Assembly (NCBI GenBank): GCA_020284085.1
Contig: JACEVL010000799.1
Coordinates: 695,001-759,000, forward strand
Source: Aporrectodea caliginosa
Taxonomy: Eukaryota; Annelida; Clitellata; Crassiclitellata; Lumbricidae
Direction of reading: 5' to 3'
Length of the DNA stretch: 64,000 nucleotides
Below, piece by piece: positions 33,955 through 45,752 of the stretch. Positions within the stretch are counted from its first letter, which is position 1; every line of letters starts with the position of its first letter. Position numbers and translations under genes: made by a program. Under the pieces are notes generated by a model. It did not search any database. It saw only the letters and a program-made list of their open reading frames with translations, and was not told the origin of the DNA.

Positions 33955-33984
33955 ATTGATTAGAAACGACACAGCTATTGATTG

Positions 33985-34065
33985 ATGCCTCGTGCATTAC
34001 CTTAGGCTAATTGCCTTATAGAAATGTCAATATTAGATTAGATTAGATTAGATTAGATTAGATTG
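33985..34065 (+). repeat. L2/CR1-like LINE 3' end with (ATTAG)n tail
   Basis: GATTGATGCCTCGTGCATTA, then TATAGAAATGTC and ATTAGATTAGATTAG. This is a diverged version of the 3' end of the LINE at 61440-61525. Confidence 0.6.
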
Positions 34066-34665
34066 GAGAAGGGGATCTTGCAGAACAGTGTCACATTATT
34101 CTCGGCTACAATCAGACGAGGTTGGTATGCCAGAGAAATAGAGGGACCGGAGGTGGGGGGGGGGATCAACTTCAGATGTCAGCGAGCCAGTAATCTGTAA
34201 AGACTTTGATTCTGAAAGAGATCAAACATAGAAATCTTAAAACATAAAGAGTCTTATGAGACTCGACCGTTTAAGCTGACCCATAACTTCTATAGCGCCA
34301 TGACATTGAGTCGATGTTATTTAAGAACATCAGCTTGGGTTGCTTCGGTTAAGGTACACCGTTTCTTAACAGGAATGCAACTCGAAACGGAACTCAGTTT
34401 GAAAAAATGTAACAAACCAAGATAAACCAAAGTTTACGAATCGAGTTTTTCCGTCTGAAGCTAAATTTTGCTCGTAATATAAATACTGCCTAGCCTACAG
34501 TACTCTATATTACAATTTAATCTGATGTAAGACCGACATTGTAACATGGAATAAGCAGCTTAGATGATATATAGACCCTAAGTGGCTTAGGGACAATGAA
34601 GTTGGCACTTAGATTACTACACCCATTGCGATTGCCTTTTTATATAATTCGCCAATTATGACATC

Positions 34666-35086
34666 CAGGGCCGCATTAACGCTAGTGCGGGCCCGGTGCT
34701 GTGATAATCGCGTTACCTTTCAAAGGCCCCCCATGACAGCCACCGGTCCACCACGCACATGTATTTATAATTTTATAACATGCTTACTATAGTTAGTATT
34801 AACTGCCAAAAGACACAATACACAATTACGGTTACATTACTATCTGTACAGGCAATGATTAGTGTCAGGTAAAATAAGTATAAGCTGGGACTATTATTAC
34901 AGTCTGTAATAATAGTCCCAGGTATAAGTAATTAAATTAATTATTACTTCGTATTTATTTATGTTGCAACATTTTCGCTAGATTTAGCAATATAAAAAAA
35001 TTTCTTCACTTCCGAAAATGCGGGCCCCTCAAAACTGCGGGCCCGGGTGCTGCAGCACCCTTAGCACCCCCCTTAATTCGGCCCTG
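34666..35086. mobile_element. hAT MITE, 421 bp
   Basis: The left end is CAGGGCCGCATTAA; the right end TTAATTCGGCCCTG is nearly its exact inverse. It has a perfect 8-bp duplication, ATGACATC, at 34658-34665 and 35087-35094. It has GC-rich ends (GCGGGCCC). A perfect 17-bp-stem hairpin (TGGGACTATTATTACAG) lies at 34887-34922. No coding frame is present. Confidence 0.93.
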
Positions 35087-36264
35087 ATGACATCATCGCA
35101 AAATGACGTAATTTTCCTTTGTTATCTCATGATGCGGACACATTCCATTAGTTTCTGTCGGAGGGAGCAGATTTCGAAGAAACGATAAAGAAGGCGAAAA
35201 ATTTCGAAAAACACGACAAAAACGATGAAATAAGACGAAGATGTTGAAGAAGATGACGAGCAGCAGGTCGATCACGAAGTGAAACAGAAATTAATCGTAG
35301 GCTAACGTAAGACAAAAATTTGATCATCGTCATTCAACGACCGAAAATAATCAGTAATTAAGTTAAAAATATGGTAACACGTGAAATTATACTGATGCAA
35401 GTGGCCTAAGAACTTGGTGTGAAAGTTAATTATAAAAATAAGTATTTAATTGAAATAAGAAATTTTATGGCGTGCATTCCCTTCTTTTACTGCATCTGTT
35501 GTTCGTGATTTTGGCTTGTTAAATATTTGTAGGCTATAGCGCGTTTTATAGCCATAGGCCTACAGGACCGTTTTACATAAAAGTATCAAATCGCCTAATG
35601 AAAGTAAAATTTTGAAGACGAAAGAGAGACAATCTCAGACGGACAAACATGCAGTCGAAACCAAAGATTTTAGCTGTTAAAATCTTTGTTCGAAACCATA
35701 GCAACAGAATGGCCGACGGACAGAATATAGAGAGACGAGTGGACAACCAAGAGAAAAACGGAAACAAAAAAGGCCAGACGCAGACATAGAGGGACTCTTT
35801 TCCGTTGTTTGCTTTTCTGTGTCTAATCATTTCCATGTCCAAGCATTATGACGTCATTTTCATAGTCTGACGTCATATATTTTAGACCATAGACTCATTT
35901 TTGAGACAACTAAGATGATATTTCCATGACTGAGCATTATGATGTCATAGGTAAAAGTTGACCATTTCGCAGAATAGAGCGCCACGTTGCGATAATGCAG
36001 GGGCGTTACTTTAATAATAATAATATTATTACTTATTATTACTTTAACTTAGCCTATTTCATTTAAGAAAACATTCGAAACAAGTTGAAAAATACCCGAA
36101 GACGAATTATTAGAGTATTTTCTGAAGATGTTTGAAGTGGAAGAACGAAGACGAATTTGCAAATGTAGGCCCCTATGTGATTCGATTTTAAACGCTTGAT
36201 TAACCGGTCGATTAATAGTCCTCTAAATGATCTGTTGCCAATCATATTATTGACACATTTCTGA

Positions 36265-36452
36265 GAGGTTTATTTCGAGCCCCAGGTTGGGCGCATGTTT
36301 GAAGTTTTATGCTATTAGCGCCGTTGTATTGCAAGCTGTCTGTTCTGTTAGTAGTTAAGATTTAAATTGCATAACATGTAAATGTACAGCGCAGTGCGTT
36401 TGTCAGGCGCTTATTAAAGAAAAGATATTATTATTATTATTATTATTAGTCC
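36265..36452 (+). mobile_element. SINE S1, 5'-truncated
   Basis: Starts within the B box (TTTCGAGCCCCAGG). The body has GCTATTAGCGCCGTTGTATT and GTACAGCGCAGTGCG; the tail is (ATT)n. Confidence 0.8.
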
Positions 36453-37139
36453 TCTGAATGATCTTTTGCCAATCATATTATGACGTCATTTCTGAAATTT
36501 TATTCTGACGCATTTCGTTGCTTCTCATGAAATGAGTGGATAGATAATATTTCGTCTGTCGTATTATGACGTCATATTTATAGAAATAAATTCTGAGGCA
36601 GGTTCACATCCGCCATTTTGGCCATCAGTGGCGTCTGCATATTTTGCAAGTTGCTCTAAAAGTTCTAATATTTTTGATCGACAGATGAATGCATTCTAAG
36701 CTTACTTGTTTATTTCTTGATTCATACTTTTGGTAGGTCGAAGTTTGCTGGAACTTGCAATTTTTTAGGACTACATTTATATGAATAAATCTTTTGCGGC
36801 GGAAGATTTCGCCGCACTGGAAAGAATTTTTTACTTCCGCGGCGGAAAACCGTCTGTCTATGCTCGTGTCTCCTCATGAGCTTTTGCAATGACTGCGCCA
36901 TAGAAGTTTCCAGATTATATTAGATTTGATATTAATAATATGATATTTTGTTTGAAATTCTGTGTACGCTGATTTGTGAATGACTGCGCTCATGAATGAC
37001 TAAATATTCTGGTTTTCCGCAGAAGAGCTATAAAGATTCTTAATCAGTTCGTTACGACTGCAGCCCTGGGCATGTCCATGGGCATTAGACGGGTCCCATG
37101 TGTGCTGTATACGGGTCCCATATTAGAATATGGGTCCTA

Positions 37140-37645
37140 TATATATGTATGTATTGTATTGTATTATATATATGTATGATATTGTATCTAAAGATTTATA
37201 TAGCGCCTCTCTCAGAATAACTATTCAGAAGCGCTCTCAGCACGAAAACCCCGGGGAAAAGAAACGTCTTTAATATATGGGCTCCATGTGGGCATGCTGG
37301 CAATGCCTGGCATTGTATTGTATTGTATTGTATCTAAAGATTTATGTAGCGCCTCTCTCAGAATAACTATTCAAGAAGTGCTCTCAGCACAAAAACCCCG
37401 GGGGAAAAGAAACGTCTTTAAAGAACGAGAGACCAAAGAGGAAAAACTAGTCATTAGTTTAGCCCTTAATGAGGGGGAAGGTCATTCCAAGTAGAGGAAC
37501 CAACCACAGCAAATGCCCGGCGTTGAGCCAAGGCAGTCCTAGTCCTAGGAACAAAAAGATCAAGCCAATCAGCAGATCGCAAGGAATGAGATGAGGTCGC
37601 AGATAACGGCTTTCGCATATTGTCAGAAAGATACTTTGGGTAGGA
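37140..37645. repeat. Two R1-family copies
   Basis: 37180-37280 and 37315-37645 both start TGTATTGTATCTAAAGATTT and have TAGCGCCTCTCTCAGAAT and CCCCGGGGAAAAGAAACG. The second copy extends further and is the longest R1 copy in the window. Confidence 0.75.
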
Positions 37646-38396
37646 TCAGAGTATGGTCAACTTGCGTTGTTCGTACTGCTAAATATTAATCTACTTTAAT
37701 TACTCTATCGCCACCATTTAGGATGTACTATACACGTATTTCTGATTACCAGTTTGAATTCTGTTACAGTGTCTTCTCTGAGAGTTACGATACTGCCAGA
37801 ACGCAATTACAATCAGTTGTCCAAGTTCATCATGAATCAGAATTCCAGTCTTTCATGCTCAATGATTGAAAAACAGAGAATGGAAACCCCAACATCATGG
37901 ACCGCAACAACTACAGAGCTTTCTGGGTGAAATGGGAGTCGGGTGGGAGGATGACAGCAAAGGAGCTGTCATTGGAAATTCCAAGTTCCTTGATTGGGTC
38001 ATGATAATGAGAGAAGGATGTTCAAGGGTCTTACCATCTCAACATGGGATGGTGCCACTGGATTCTGGGATTTCTCATCTCTCCAAGGACCAAGGTATTT
38101 GTGTGTCACTATTTTTAATCTGGCCATTTTAGACAGAACTTCACACTTTTAAGGTCAAAGGTGAGGGAATCCGGAATCGTGGGACGCGCGTCACTAAAGC
38201 TCATAATAGGTCAGAGCGGCTTCCCTTTCAGGGAATGTAATCAAATCAACAGCGAAGTCTAAATCTATATGTACAGCGTACGCACTCAAGTTTTATTTGC
38301 ATTAGCAGAGACTGAAATTTCTGAATGCCTAAATGCGTGATTTAGTAAACAACCAGTATGCCATAAAAAAATCTTTTAGTAGCCTATCTTTAATCT

Positions 38397-39402
38397 TTGG
38401 CCAGCAGTTTGATGTCATGTCCTACGTCACTGGGGCGTGTTAATAATTTACATACGAGTTTCTGTTCATTTGTTGATATTTCCACTACGGCACTATACAC
38501 AGTATGGGCAATTACAAAAATTCTGGAAGCAACCCATGGCATCTCAAAACTGCTACAATCTCCGCAGTGCGACCTGAGTAAAGCAATTGATCTGATCAAG
38601 GCATCACATAAGAAAATTCAGAGCATGCGGAATGAGTACGATTCTATCCGCGATACTGCTGTTAGTCTGGCAAAAGTTTGGGGCATTAAAGATCATTTTG
38701 AAGACCGGCGTTTAAAGAAGGTTAAAAGACTACTTGATTAAATGTGTCACGACGAATCGCCTTCGTCAACCGAGAAACGTTTCAGAGTGAATGCGTGGAT
38801 AGAGCATGTGGACAAATCAAACAGCGATTTCTCAGCCTTAGCTCTTTGGCTGCAACGTTCAGCGCGCTCTTGCCTTCGATACTCTTAGATGCCTCTGACG
38901 ACGAACTGTATGCAGCAGCCGAACTGTTAGCTAAACAGTATGATACCGACATTTCGCTATCTTTTCCAGCACAGCTGTTGTAATGTCGCTCAAGCTTTCG
39001 TTCGAAGTTGTCAACGAAGTCAACCATCTTCAAAATTGCACAACAGTACTGTTACTCGTAGACTATTATGCTCTTTAGTCTACATTCAGTGATGTCTGCA
39101 CTGCCTACATGTTGCCAGTATGGGAATTGTTAAAAAATAACTTGGGGGTTAGACGTTGATTTATGTGCAGTTTGGGTGTGAAATGTAGACTTTACTATGG
39201 GAGCCTAAGAAACACTAGGGGGGTTGAACCCCCAACCACCCCGGCAATTCTCACCCTGCATGTTGCTGCTGACTTTACCTGTGACTGTTGCAACATGTGA
39301 AAGATCATTTTCAAAACTGAAGCTCATCAAAAACTATCTACGAAGTACCATGTCAGAAGAGCGACTGAGCGACCTGGCAATGTTTTCAATAGAAAATGAA
39401 TA
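38397..39402 (+). pseudogene. hAT transposase, broken
   Basis: Three pieces match one hAT-type transposase in order. 38397-38741 includes CDLSKAIDLIKASHKKIQSM and RRLKKVKR. 38744-38983 includes RACGQIKQRFLSL, then LDASDDELYAAAELL and SLSFPAQL. 39270-39402 gives LPVTVATCERSFSKLKLIKN, then YLRSTMSEERLSDLAM, the C-terminal dimerisation block. Frameshifts separate the pieces. A TIR-like end, TTTGCTACGTCACTG, lies at 39663-39677, but I find no matching left end. This is a different element from 6059-7825. Confidence 0.8.
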
Positions 39403-39923
39403 GGCCTATGTCAAAAAGACAGTGATACTTCAAAAGTGGTGGATATTTTTGCGCAAGAAAAAGCGCGCAAAAGACTAGACCGTTTTAACTTTTAGTATTC
39501 CTCTTCTTAGATTACCGTAGAATTTAGACTTGTCCAATTTGATTATCTGACCTTTTATGTTGTACGCAGCAGCGTTTTTTGCACAGCGTTTTTGTTTGAA
39601 ATCGAATGGGGGGAGGTTCAAGGGGCCCACCACCAAAGCTCTGCACAAGGGCCCCCAAAATCTTTGCTACGTCACTGAAGACACGGCAGGAGAACGAGAA
39701 CGAGATGTTGCTACTTCCAGTTTTTCTTTATTTACTTTCCACTAAGAATTCATCGATTTTAACAAAAACTGTGGAACTTTACTGCGACAAGTTCACTTAA
39801 TTAATGCAGTAATGCCGAAAGCCTCACTCGTCTCTGTCTTGTAGCGTGACGAGTATCAATGATCGACCAAAGGACAGCCCTGTTTGGGTTATTATTAGTA
39901 TAGTATTGAGCTTGATGCGACAA

Positions 39924-39961
39924 AGTGCTGTGTTCAACTTTAGGTTGAACACAGCACTTCT
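39924..39961. repeat. Perfect hairpin
   Basis: AAGTGCTGTGTTCAAC and its exact inverse are separated by about 5 bp. Confidence 0.85.
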
Positions 39962-40004
39962 AATTTCGCAGTTTAGCGTTCTTAATTATTCGTCTAATGT
40001 AGCA

Positions 40005-40235
40005 TTATTATTTTAGCATTATTATTTTTCACCAATCCAACTTCTATTTAGGCAGTAAATCTTGTAATCAATCCAGTTTCCATCTAAACAACAATTATTT
40101 TTTTATCAATCCTGCTTCTATTTAAGCTAGAATCTTATCATCACTCCCACTTCCATTTAAGTAGAAATTATTTTCATCAATCCGACTTCCATTTAGCAAG
40201 AATTCTTTTCGTCAATCCAACTTGTATTCGACCAA
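40005..40235. repeat. Minisatellite related to the core of 27999-28444
   Basis: About six imperfect copies of a 35-40-bp unit with TTTTCATCAATCC-x-xCTTCTATTTA, the same unit as in the TIR element at 28140-28380. No TIRs are seen around this copy. Confidence 0.75.
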
Positions 40236-40379
40236 CGTTAAAACCCATACAATAAATGGCGAATAATTAGGAACACTAATATGCGAAATTACCAAACTTC
40301 AAGTGACTGGTGGTGATGGGACAACCAAACCCTGAATATTTAGTTTTTTGTGTTTAAAATTTAAATGGAATTAAATAAT

Positions 40380-40600
40380 TGGTAAAACTACAACTGAAAC
40401 TTACTAAACTTACTAAAACTAAAACTAAAATTAGCTTACTAAAACTAAAATTAAAACGAAAATTGAGCCATAAAAACTAAAACGAAAACTAAAACTAATA
40501 TTGAGACACAATAAAAAAAAACTAAAACTAAAACTAAAACGAAGACTAACAATCATAACTAAAACTGAAACTAAAATTGAGACATTATTAAAACAACACT
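40380..40600. repeat. (AAAACT)n-like repeat
   Basis: Imperfect AAAACTAAAACTAAAA with A-to-G and A-to-T variants. Confidence 0.9.
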
Positions 40601-41049
40601 AATCTGAACACAAAGTTTTTGATGTACCTATACATGATATGCTATGTTTTTTCTAATGAAATATAGGCCTGTACAGTCTGTGAGTGTAAGTCTGCTGCTC
40701 GGTCTCGAGGTTTCTATCACAACCTACGAATGAATGTATTCTCCTGAACGGTGGTCTTCATGGACAGTGAACAGGCATTGCTGAATTTGCAGAGATGTAT
40801 AATAATTCAGTTAATATCGATTACGTGTATTTAACACCGTCCTGGCAATTGACTTTCTAACGGAATCTGAGTCGAATGTCCGTAGGCATCTAGAAGCAGT
40901 TGAATGCCCATGGGCATAATTATATAGGCAGATGAATGCCCGCTGCAGGCATGTAGAAGCTTTTGTGATCTGAAGTACATCGAAGGGTTATTTTCTGTTG
41001 AGTGTTGGTTGGCCACCAACACCAGCAGCAGCTGCAGCAACAGTCAAGG

Positions 41050-41380
41050 TGCATGTGAAGGCGACGGACAGGAGGAACAGCAAGAGGAGGAGAAGGAAGA
41101 GGAGGAGCAGGAAGAAGGGAAGAGGAGGAACAGGAGGAACAGGAGGAAGAGGAGGACGAGGAGGACGAGGAAGAAGAGGAGGAAGAGAAGGAGAAAGAGT
41201 AGGAAGAAGAGGAGGAGTATGGAGAGAATGAAGAAGGGGAGGAAGAGGAGGAGGAGGAAGAAGAGAAGGTGGAGGAAAAGGAGGAGGAAGAAGAAGAGGA
41301 GGAGAAGTAAGCAGAAGAGGAGGAAGAAGAAGAGGAAGTAGAAGAGCAGGAGAAGGAGGAGAAGAAGGACGAGGAGAGGC
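41050..41380. repeat. Purine-rich (GAGGAA)n-like tract
   Basis: About 330 bp of almost pure A/G on the plus strand. The Arg/Lys/Glu-rich frames on plus and Leu/Pro-rich frames on minus are compositional. Confidence 0.85.
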
Positions 41381-41394
41381 CTCTTTGACAGGAG

Positions 41395-41660
41395 CATTAC
41401 AGGTGACTGGCGATCGTTTTGGCGCCGCTTGCAATTCTGGTGTTGCTTCTTGGTCTGGAATGCCAGATGTTGACGATGGGAAGCAGAGGGAGGAGGACGG
41501 ATGGGCGGCGCTGGACGCAGAGGGAGGAGGAAGGAGATGCAGATGAGACGACGACGTCTGCTGCAGAGGTCGGTGGTCGTCTAATTATAGGCGATGACAT
41601 TTCTAAGGCACAGCATCATCAGTTCCCTTCTCGGACGGTTCTTCCTAATGCCAAAGCCGT
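41395..41660 (+). other. Possible coding exon, unassigned
   Basis: After GCATTACAG, an open stretch reads VTGDRFGAACNSGVASWSG, then MPDVDDGKQREEDGWAALD. In another frame it continues as DETTTSAAEVGGRLIIGDD. The switch falls inside a GAG-rich run. The composition looks protein-like, but there is no family match, and the flanks are purine tract and SINE. Confidence 0.25.
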
Positions 41661-41692
41661 TTCATCCTATTGTGGTATAAAGGGGTCACATG

Positions 41693-41860
41693 GTAGCCGC
41701 CGATTGGTTAGAGCGCTAGCCTTGTAACACCGACAGTATGGGTTCCAGCCTCTCTGAGACGGTTACAATACCGGTGCTGTGTTGAGCACTCCTTCACTCA
41801 CCTTTAATCAAGGGCTTAATCAATCAATATTCGTTTAGTAACTTTTCAAAGTTGTCATAA
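41693..41860 (+). mobile_element. tRNA-derived SINE, family S2
   Basis: The head is CGATTGGTTAGAGCGCT (A box) and TGGGTTCCAGCCTC (diverged B box), then GAGACGGTTAC. The same family occurs at 45412-45590. Confidence 0.75.
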
Positions 41861-42402
41861 AAGCAACTTTGTAGCATTAAAAGTTTGCTTATATATAGAG
41901 CCTAGGATTGTTTCTGTATAGTTGTGTTATACTTATTGATTGTTGTGTCGGGTCCTTTTATTAGGAGTCTAGCCGCTTGTTTAACTGTTGATAACTGTGG
42001 CCTAGTTCTTTGTCTTCTTTAGTGCTCAAAGAGAAGTCGTGGGATGAAACTGCGGATAGCTGTGGCTGGCTTTGGTTGGTAATCCTGCGACCGCGGTCGG
42101 AGAGCGTAGCTACTGCGGTGAGTTGGAGGAAGGAGGCTTTGGAGAACATGACTCAGATTAGTAACTGTTCTGTTCGTTCGGGATTCCTTCATTTCCTTGG
42201 CTATAGGTCTTAATAAATGCATAATAATAATAATATACTCATCTGCGTTAATTATCCAGGTTATTTGTTGCTTGCAACACGAACAGTAAGGTCAGCAGAC
42301 TCATTACTATGCATTACATTGTGCATGCGCGCTTGTCAGATGCAAATAAAGGTTACTTACTTACTTCCTTACAGCCATCACTTTTATCGTCATGCATATC
42401 GT

Positions 42403-42668
42403 CAAGGCCGTATTTAGGGGGGTGTTTTGGGTGTTTAAACACCCCCGAAATTAAATAATGTATAATATAAATATTGCATTTACTAACATAATACGGTGTA
42501 AGAACTAAGAGCACTCATGTAAACTTAGATGATGCAGCTCTACAGCGCTTTGAGAGCTCACAGCGCTCCTACAAACCCCTTATATTATAGACGGTTGACT
42601 TGGTTGCTTGTCGGCTTGTTCAAGAACGAGTAAACACCCCCCGAAACAAAATCCTAGCTACGGCCTTG
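42403..42668. mobile_element. hAT MITE, 266 bp
   Basis: The left end is CAAGGCCGTATTTAGG; the right end is CCTAGCTACGGCCTTG, its near inverse. It has a perfect 8-bp duplication, CATATCGT, at 42395-42402 and 42669-42676. The ends also hold a GGGGGGTG/CACCCCCC pair. Confidence 0.93.
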
Positions 42669-43004
42669 CATATCGTCATTGCATATCGCCGACGGTACTT
42701 CCGATAGCCGCAAAAATTCTCTCCGATATGTATGAGCGTATCAACAGATGCACTTTTGTTGGGTTTTAACCCTTTCGCTGCGGATGACGAGTATGTCTCG
42801 TCATAAAATTGTATTCCCGTAGGCGGATGACGAGAACCTCTCGTCACAAACACAGTTCAAGCTCACGGGATATAATACTGCTACGTCTACTGGAATACAA
42901 GGATATCGCGTATTGGAATGATTAAAAAGTAATGAATTAAATAACTGAAGATAATATTGGTCACTTGCACGTCGTCTTCATGTTCTCATTATAGAGGATG
43001 AGGA

Positions 43005-43145
43005 GGTAGGGAGGAGGAGGAGGAGGAGGAGGAGAACAAGAAGGAGGAGGAGGAGGAGGTGGGTAAGGAGAAGAAGAAGGAAGGGGAAGAGGAGAAGGAG
43101 GGAAGAGGGAGGAGAAGGAGGAGGAGGAGGAGGAGAAGGAGGTTC
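43005..43145. repeat. (GGA)n-rich purine tract
   Basis: Imperfect GGAGGA/GAAGGA repeats; all open frames here are compositional. Confidence 0.9.
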
Positions 43146-43969
43146 GAAGCAGAGGAGGATTGATCGCCTGGTGTTCAGACAGACACATGAGGCCAAGTTA
43201 CACTTGCACTCGGTTGCATGAAAACATTAACACGAATAACTGTATATGTATAGGCATGTATATTTTCATGCGTATTTATGAGTAGGGCGTATGTGCTGTC
43301 TATTGGTAGAGATGCGTCTATATATTATGTTTAGGTTCATGGTGGAAATATAATTGCTGCGTATGTCTATTGTACTTGCATGCCACAGACAGTTCTTTCT
43401 GCTTCGTTGCATCGCTTATCTATCCCTCTCTTCTTCTTGTTCTCATCAAGCAGCAGCCAATTTAAACTGTAGATCTCTCGCTCTGCTGTATGTCTCTCTC
43501 TACTCTGCCTGTCTCTCTGTGGACATCTATTGTTTGTTTGTGTGTATGTTTGCGTGTATGTTTGTGTGTATGTTTGTGTGTATGCTTGTGTGTAAATACA
43601 CACAAACATACACGCAGATGTCCCCGTTGACCTAATTGATCTTAGATCACGTCGAGGACAACAAAGGTTCACCGACTGCAGAATAATTCGAAAAGTAAAT
43701 GTTAAAGCACATACAATAGAACATAATAGAATAGAATATTCTTTATTGTAAGACCAATTGCAGACCGCATTTTGGCTAACATGAAAGTTTAAAGGATTGT
43801 TTTCTCTATTTCTGGATTAGACTATTTATGCATTCTATAAATTGTATGTTCACATGTTATTTATCATGAATCTTATTTATCTTTGATAAATCATCCTAAT
43901 TATAAAGGTTTTTCTGATGAGACAGTCTGCCGATGGTATTTTTCGATCATGAGCGCGAGGGCGTATATA

Positions 43970-44065
43970 GACCATGTATTGCAGGCTGTCTGTTCTGTTA
44001 GTATAGTTAAGATTTATGTCTTCTGTCATTTGTGTTCTCGAGAATTGTTTCAATTGCAAAATTGT
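43970..44065 (+). mobile_element. SINE S1 fragment
   Basis: CTGTCTGTTCTGTTAGTA, then TTTATGTCTTCTGTCATTTG and TTTCAATTGCAAAATTGTAC. This matches the middle of S1. Confidence 0.7.
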
Positions 44066-44129
44066 ACACTGTAACCGGTTGCAGTTTGCCAACCGGATTG
44101 TTTGAATAAACGAAAATATATTATATTAT

Positions 44130-45165
44130 TATTAGTATTAATATTAGTATATCCAGGATGTCTTTTGGGTAGGAGCATGTCATGTAAGACATGTCCTTCG
44201 TTTCTCTGCACAGCTGAGAATAGGCGACAGCCCGCATTTAGGTACTGTTGCTCTATGCATGTTAGAATGTCTAATGGGAGGTATTGCCCTTGATTAGACG
44301 TCGCATCACCACTTCTAGCGCCTGGCGGTCTTTCTGGGAAGTAAATTCCCACCATGAAGCGCTTTTTCTAGAGTTGTAGCACGTACCACAGCGTGCAAAC
44401 TGGGTCCTCGGAGGCCATGAGCTATCATGTTCTTGATATGAGTCGCAAAACTAAGTGTATCGGTTACGGTTACTCCCAGCATAACAATGCCTGCGACCCT
44501 GGGTTGATTTGTCGCATTTCTCGGTATTTCTAGTTTTGACCTTGGCTTACGGATCACCATTTCTGCTGACTTATTATATGGTTAAGCTTTAGATAGCTCT
44601 TTTCGGCCCATGTGTTCTAGTTCTTCGGTTATTGTTGAGTTATTCGATCCGGGTACGAGTAGGTAGCAATCATCTGCATACTTAATAATCTGGTTAGACG
44701 AGTGGATTGGGCGCAGTTGTCAGATGGCTGTGATGAAGTTTGTTGGCCCTATTCCCGATTCCTGGACGATGCTAGCGTTGATGTTTATTAACACTGACAA
44801 TTTCCATTGGAATCTTGTTTAATGTTGTCGGCTTTCCAAAAAGGATATTATCCAGTTGTAGATATTATCAGGTATCATCATCCCCGCTAGGATGCTGGCT
44901 AGATGGTCGTGCCTGATGGAGTCGAGAGCCTTTGAAAAATCAAGGGCGATCAGGTGTACGTGCTGGTTATTGCTGATAAGGTGAGTTATATGATGAGTCA
45001 GCGCTATGATAGCGGCGGTAGTCGAGCCAGTGGACCTGAATGCAAATTGATCTCTGAAGTCTTGATTGAGTGTTGGATTGACTAGGATAGGGCAGAAGAA
45101 ACGGCTGACTATTTGTTTCTCCAGTATACGGCAGATCATGATGGAAGTTATCGAGATGGTCCTGC
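44130..45165 (-). pseudogene. LINE reverse transcriptase fragment, broken
   Basis: The minus strand encodes RILEKQIVSRFF, FAFRSTGSTTAAIIALTHHI and LIALDFSKALDSIRHDHLAS (RT motif with D-F-S-K-A). Then come IYNWIISFL and, after frameshifts, VAGIVMLGVTVTDTLSF and LHAVVRATTLEK. The end matches the ORF C-terminus (DILLP-like residues, CSYPKD). It looks like an I/Jockey-superfamily non-LTR element. It is 5' truncated at about 45165. Confidence 0.8.
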
Positions 45166-45411
45166 TATTCTAAAGTGATCCTTTGTATATAGGATCTCTT
45201 GCACGCACGCGCACACGAACACACCAACGGATCTACGGATCTTAACCAACGGATCATCCAGGGTTTGCACTACATTTATATCCACCAAATCTGAGAAAAG
45301 GAGGAGCAGAAACATGTTTAGTATATATGCAAGTTATTCGTCACGCTACTTGCTCTTCTGGATATGAAAGCGGCGTTCGTCACAATGGACCACGACATCC
45401 TCCTACGGGAC

Positions 45412-45590
45412 GGTAACCGATTGGTTAGAGCGCTCAGCCTGGAAAGCAGGGCTTTCGGGTTCGAGCCTCGCCCGAGACGGTCACTGTATACAGGGGCCTT
45501 GAGCAAATCCTTATACCCACAATTGCTCAGCGCCATCGATGATGTGTCTTTAAGTCGTGTGAACTTCTGAACCTATTTATGGGAAGCCAA
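45412..45590 (+). mobile_element. tRNA-derived SINE, family S2
   Basis: CGATTGGTTAGAGCGCTCAG (A box) and TTTCGGGTTCGAGCCTCG (B box), then CCCGAGACGGTCAC and GCTCAGCGCCATCGATG. Confidence 0.8.
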
Positions 45591-45752
45591 TATAAGCGCA
45601 ATATCAAATGTAAATGTTAGGCCTATATGCAGTATAATTATAGGATTATACACCTATTTATATTATGTTTATCATGTTACATGTAGTTATTTGTTAAGGA
45701 AGTTTATATAGAGCAATTCCAGAAAACTAATCTGCGCTAGACTAAATGATGC

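Noticed and set aside
45412..45490. True tRNA gene at the S2 head
   Set aside because: The same head recurs at 41693 with a shared downstream body, marking a SINE.
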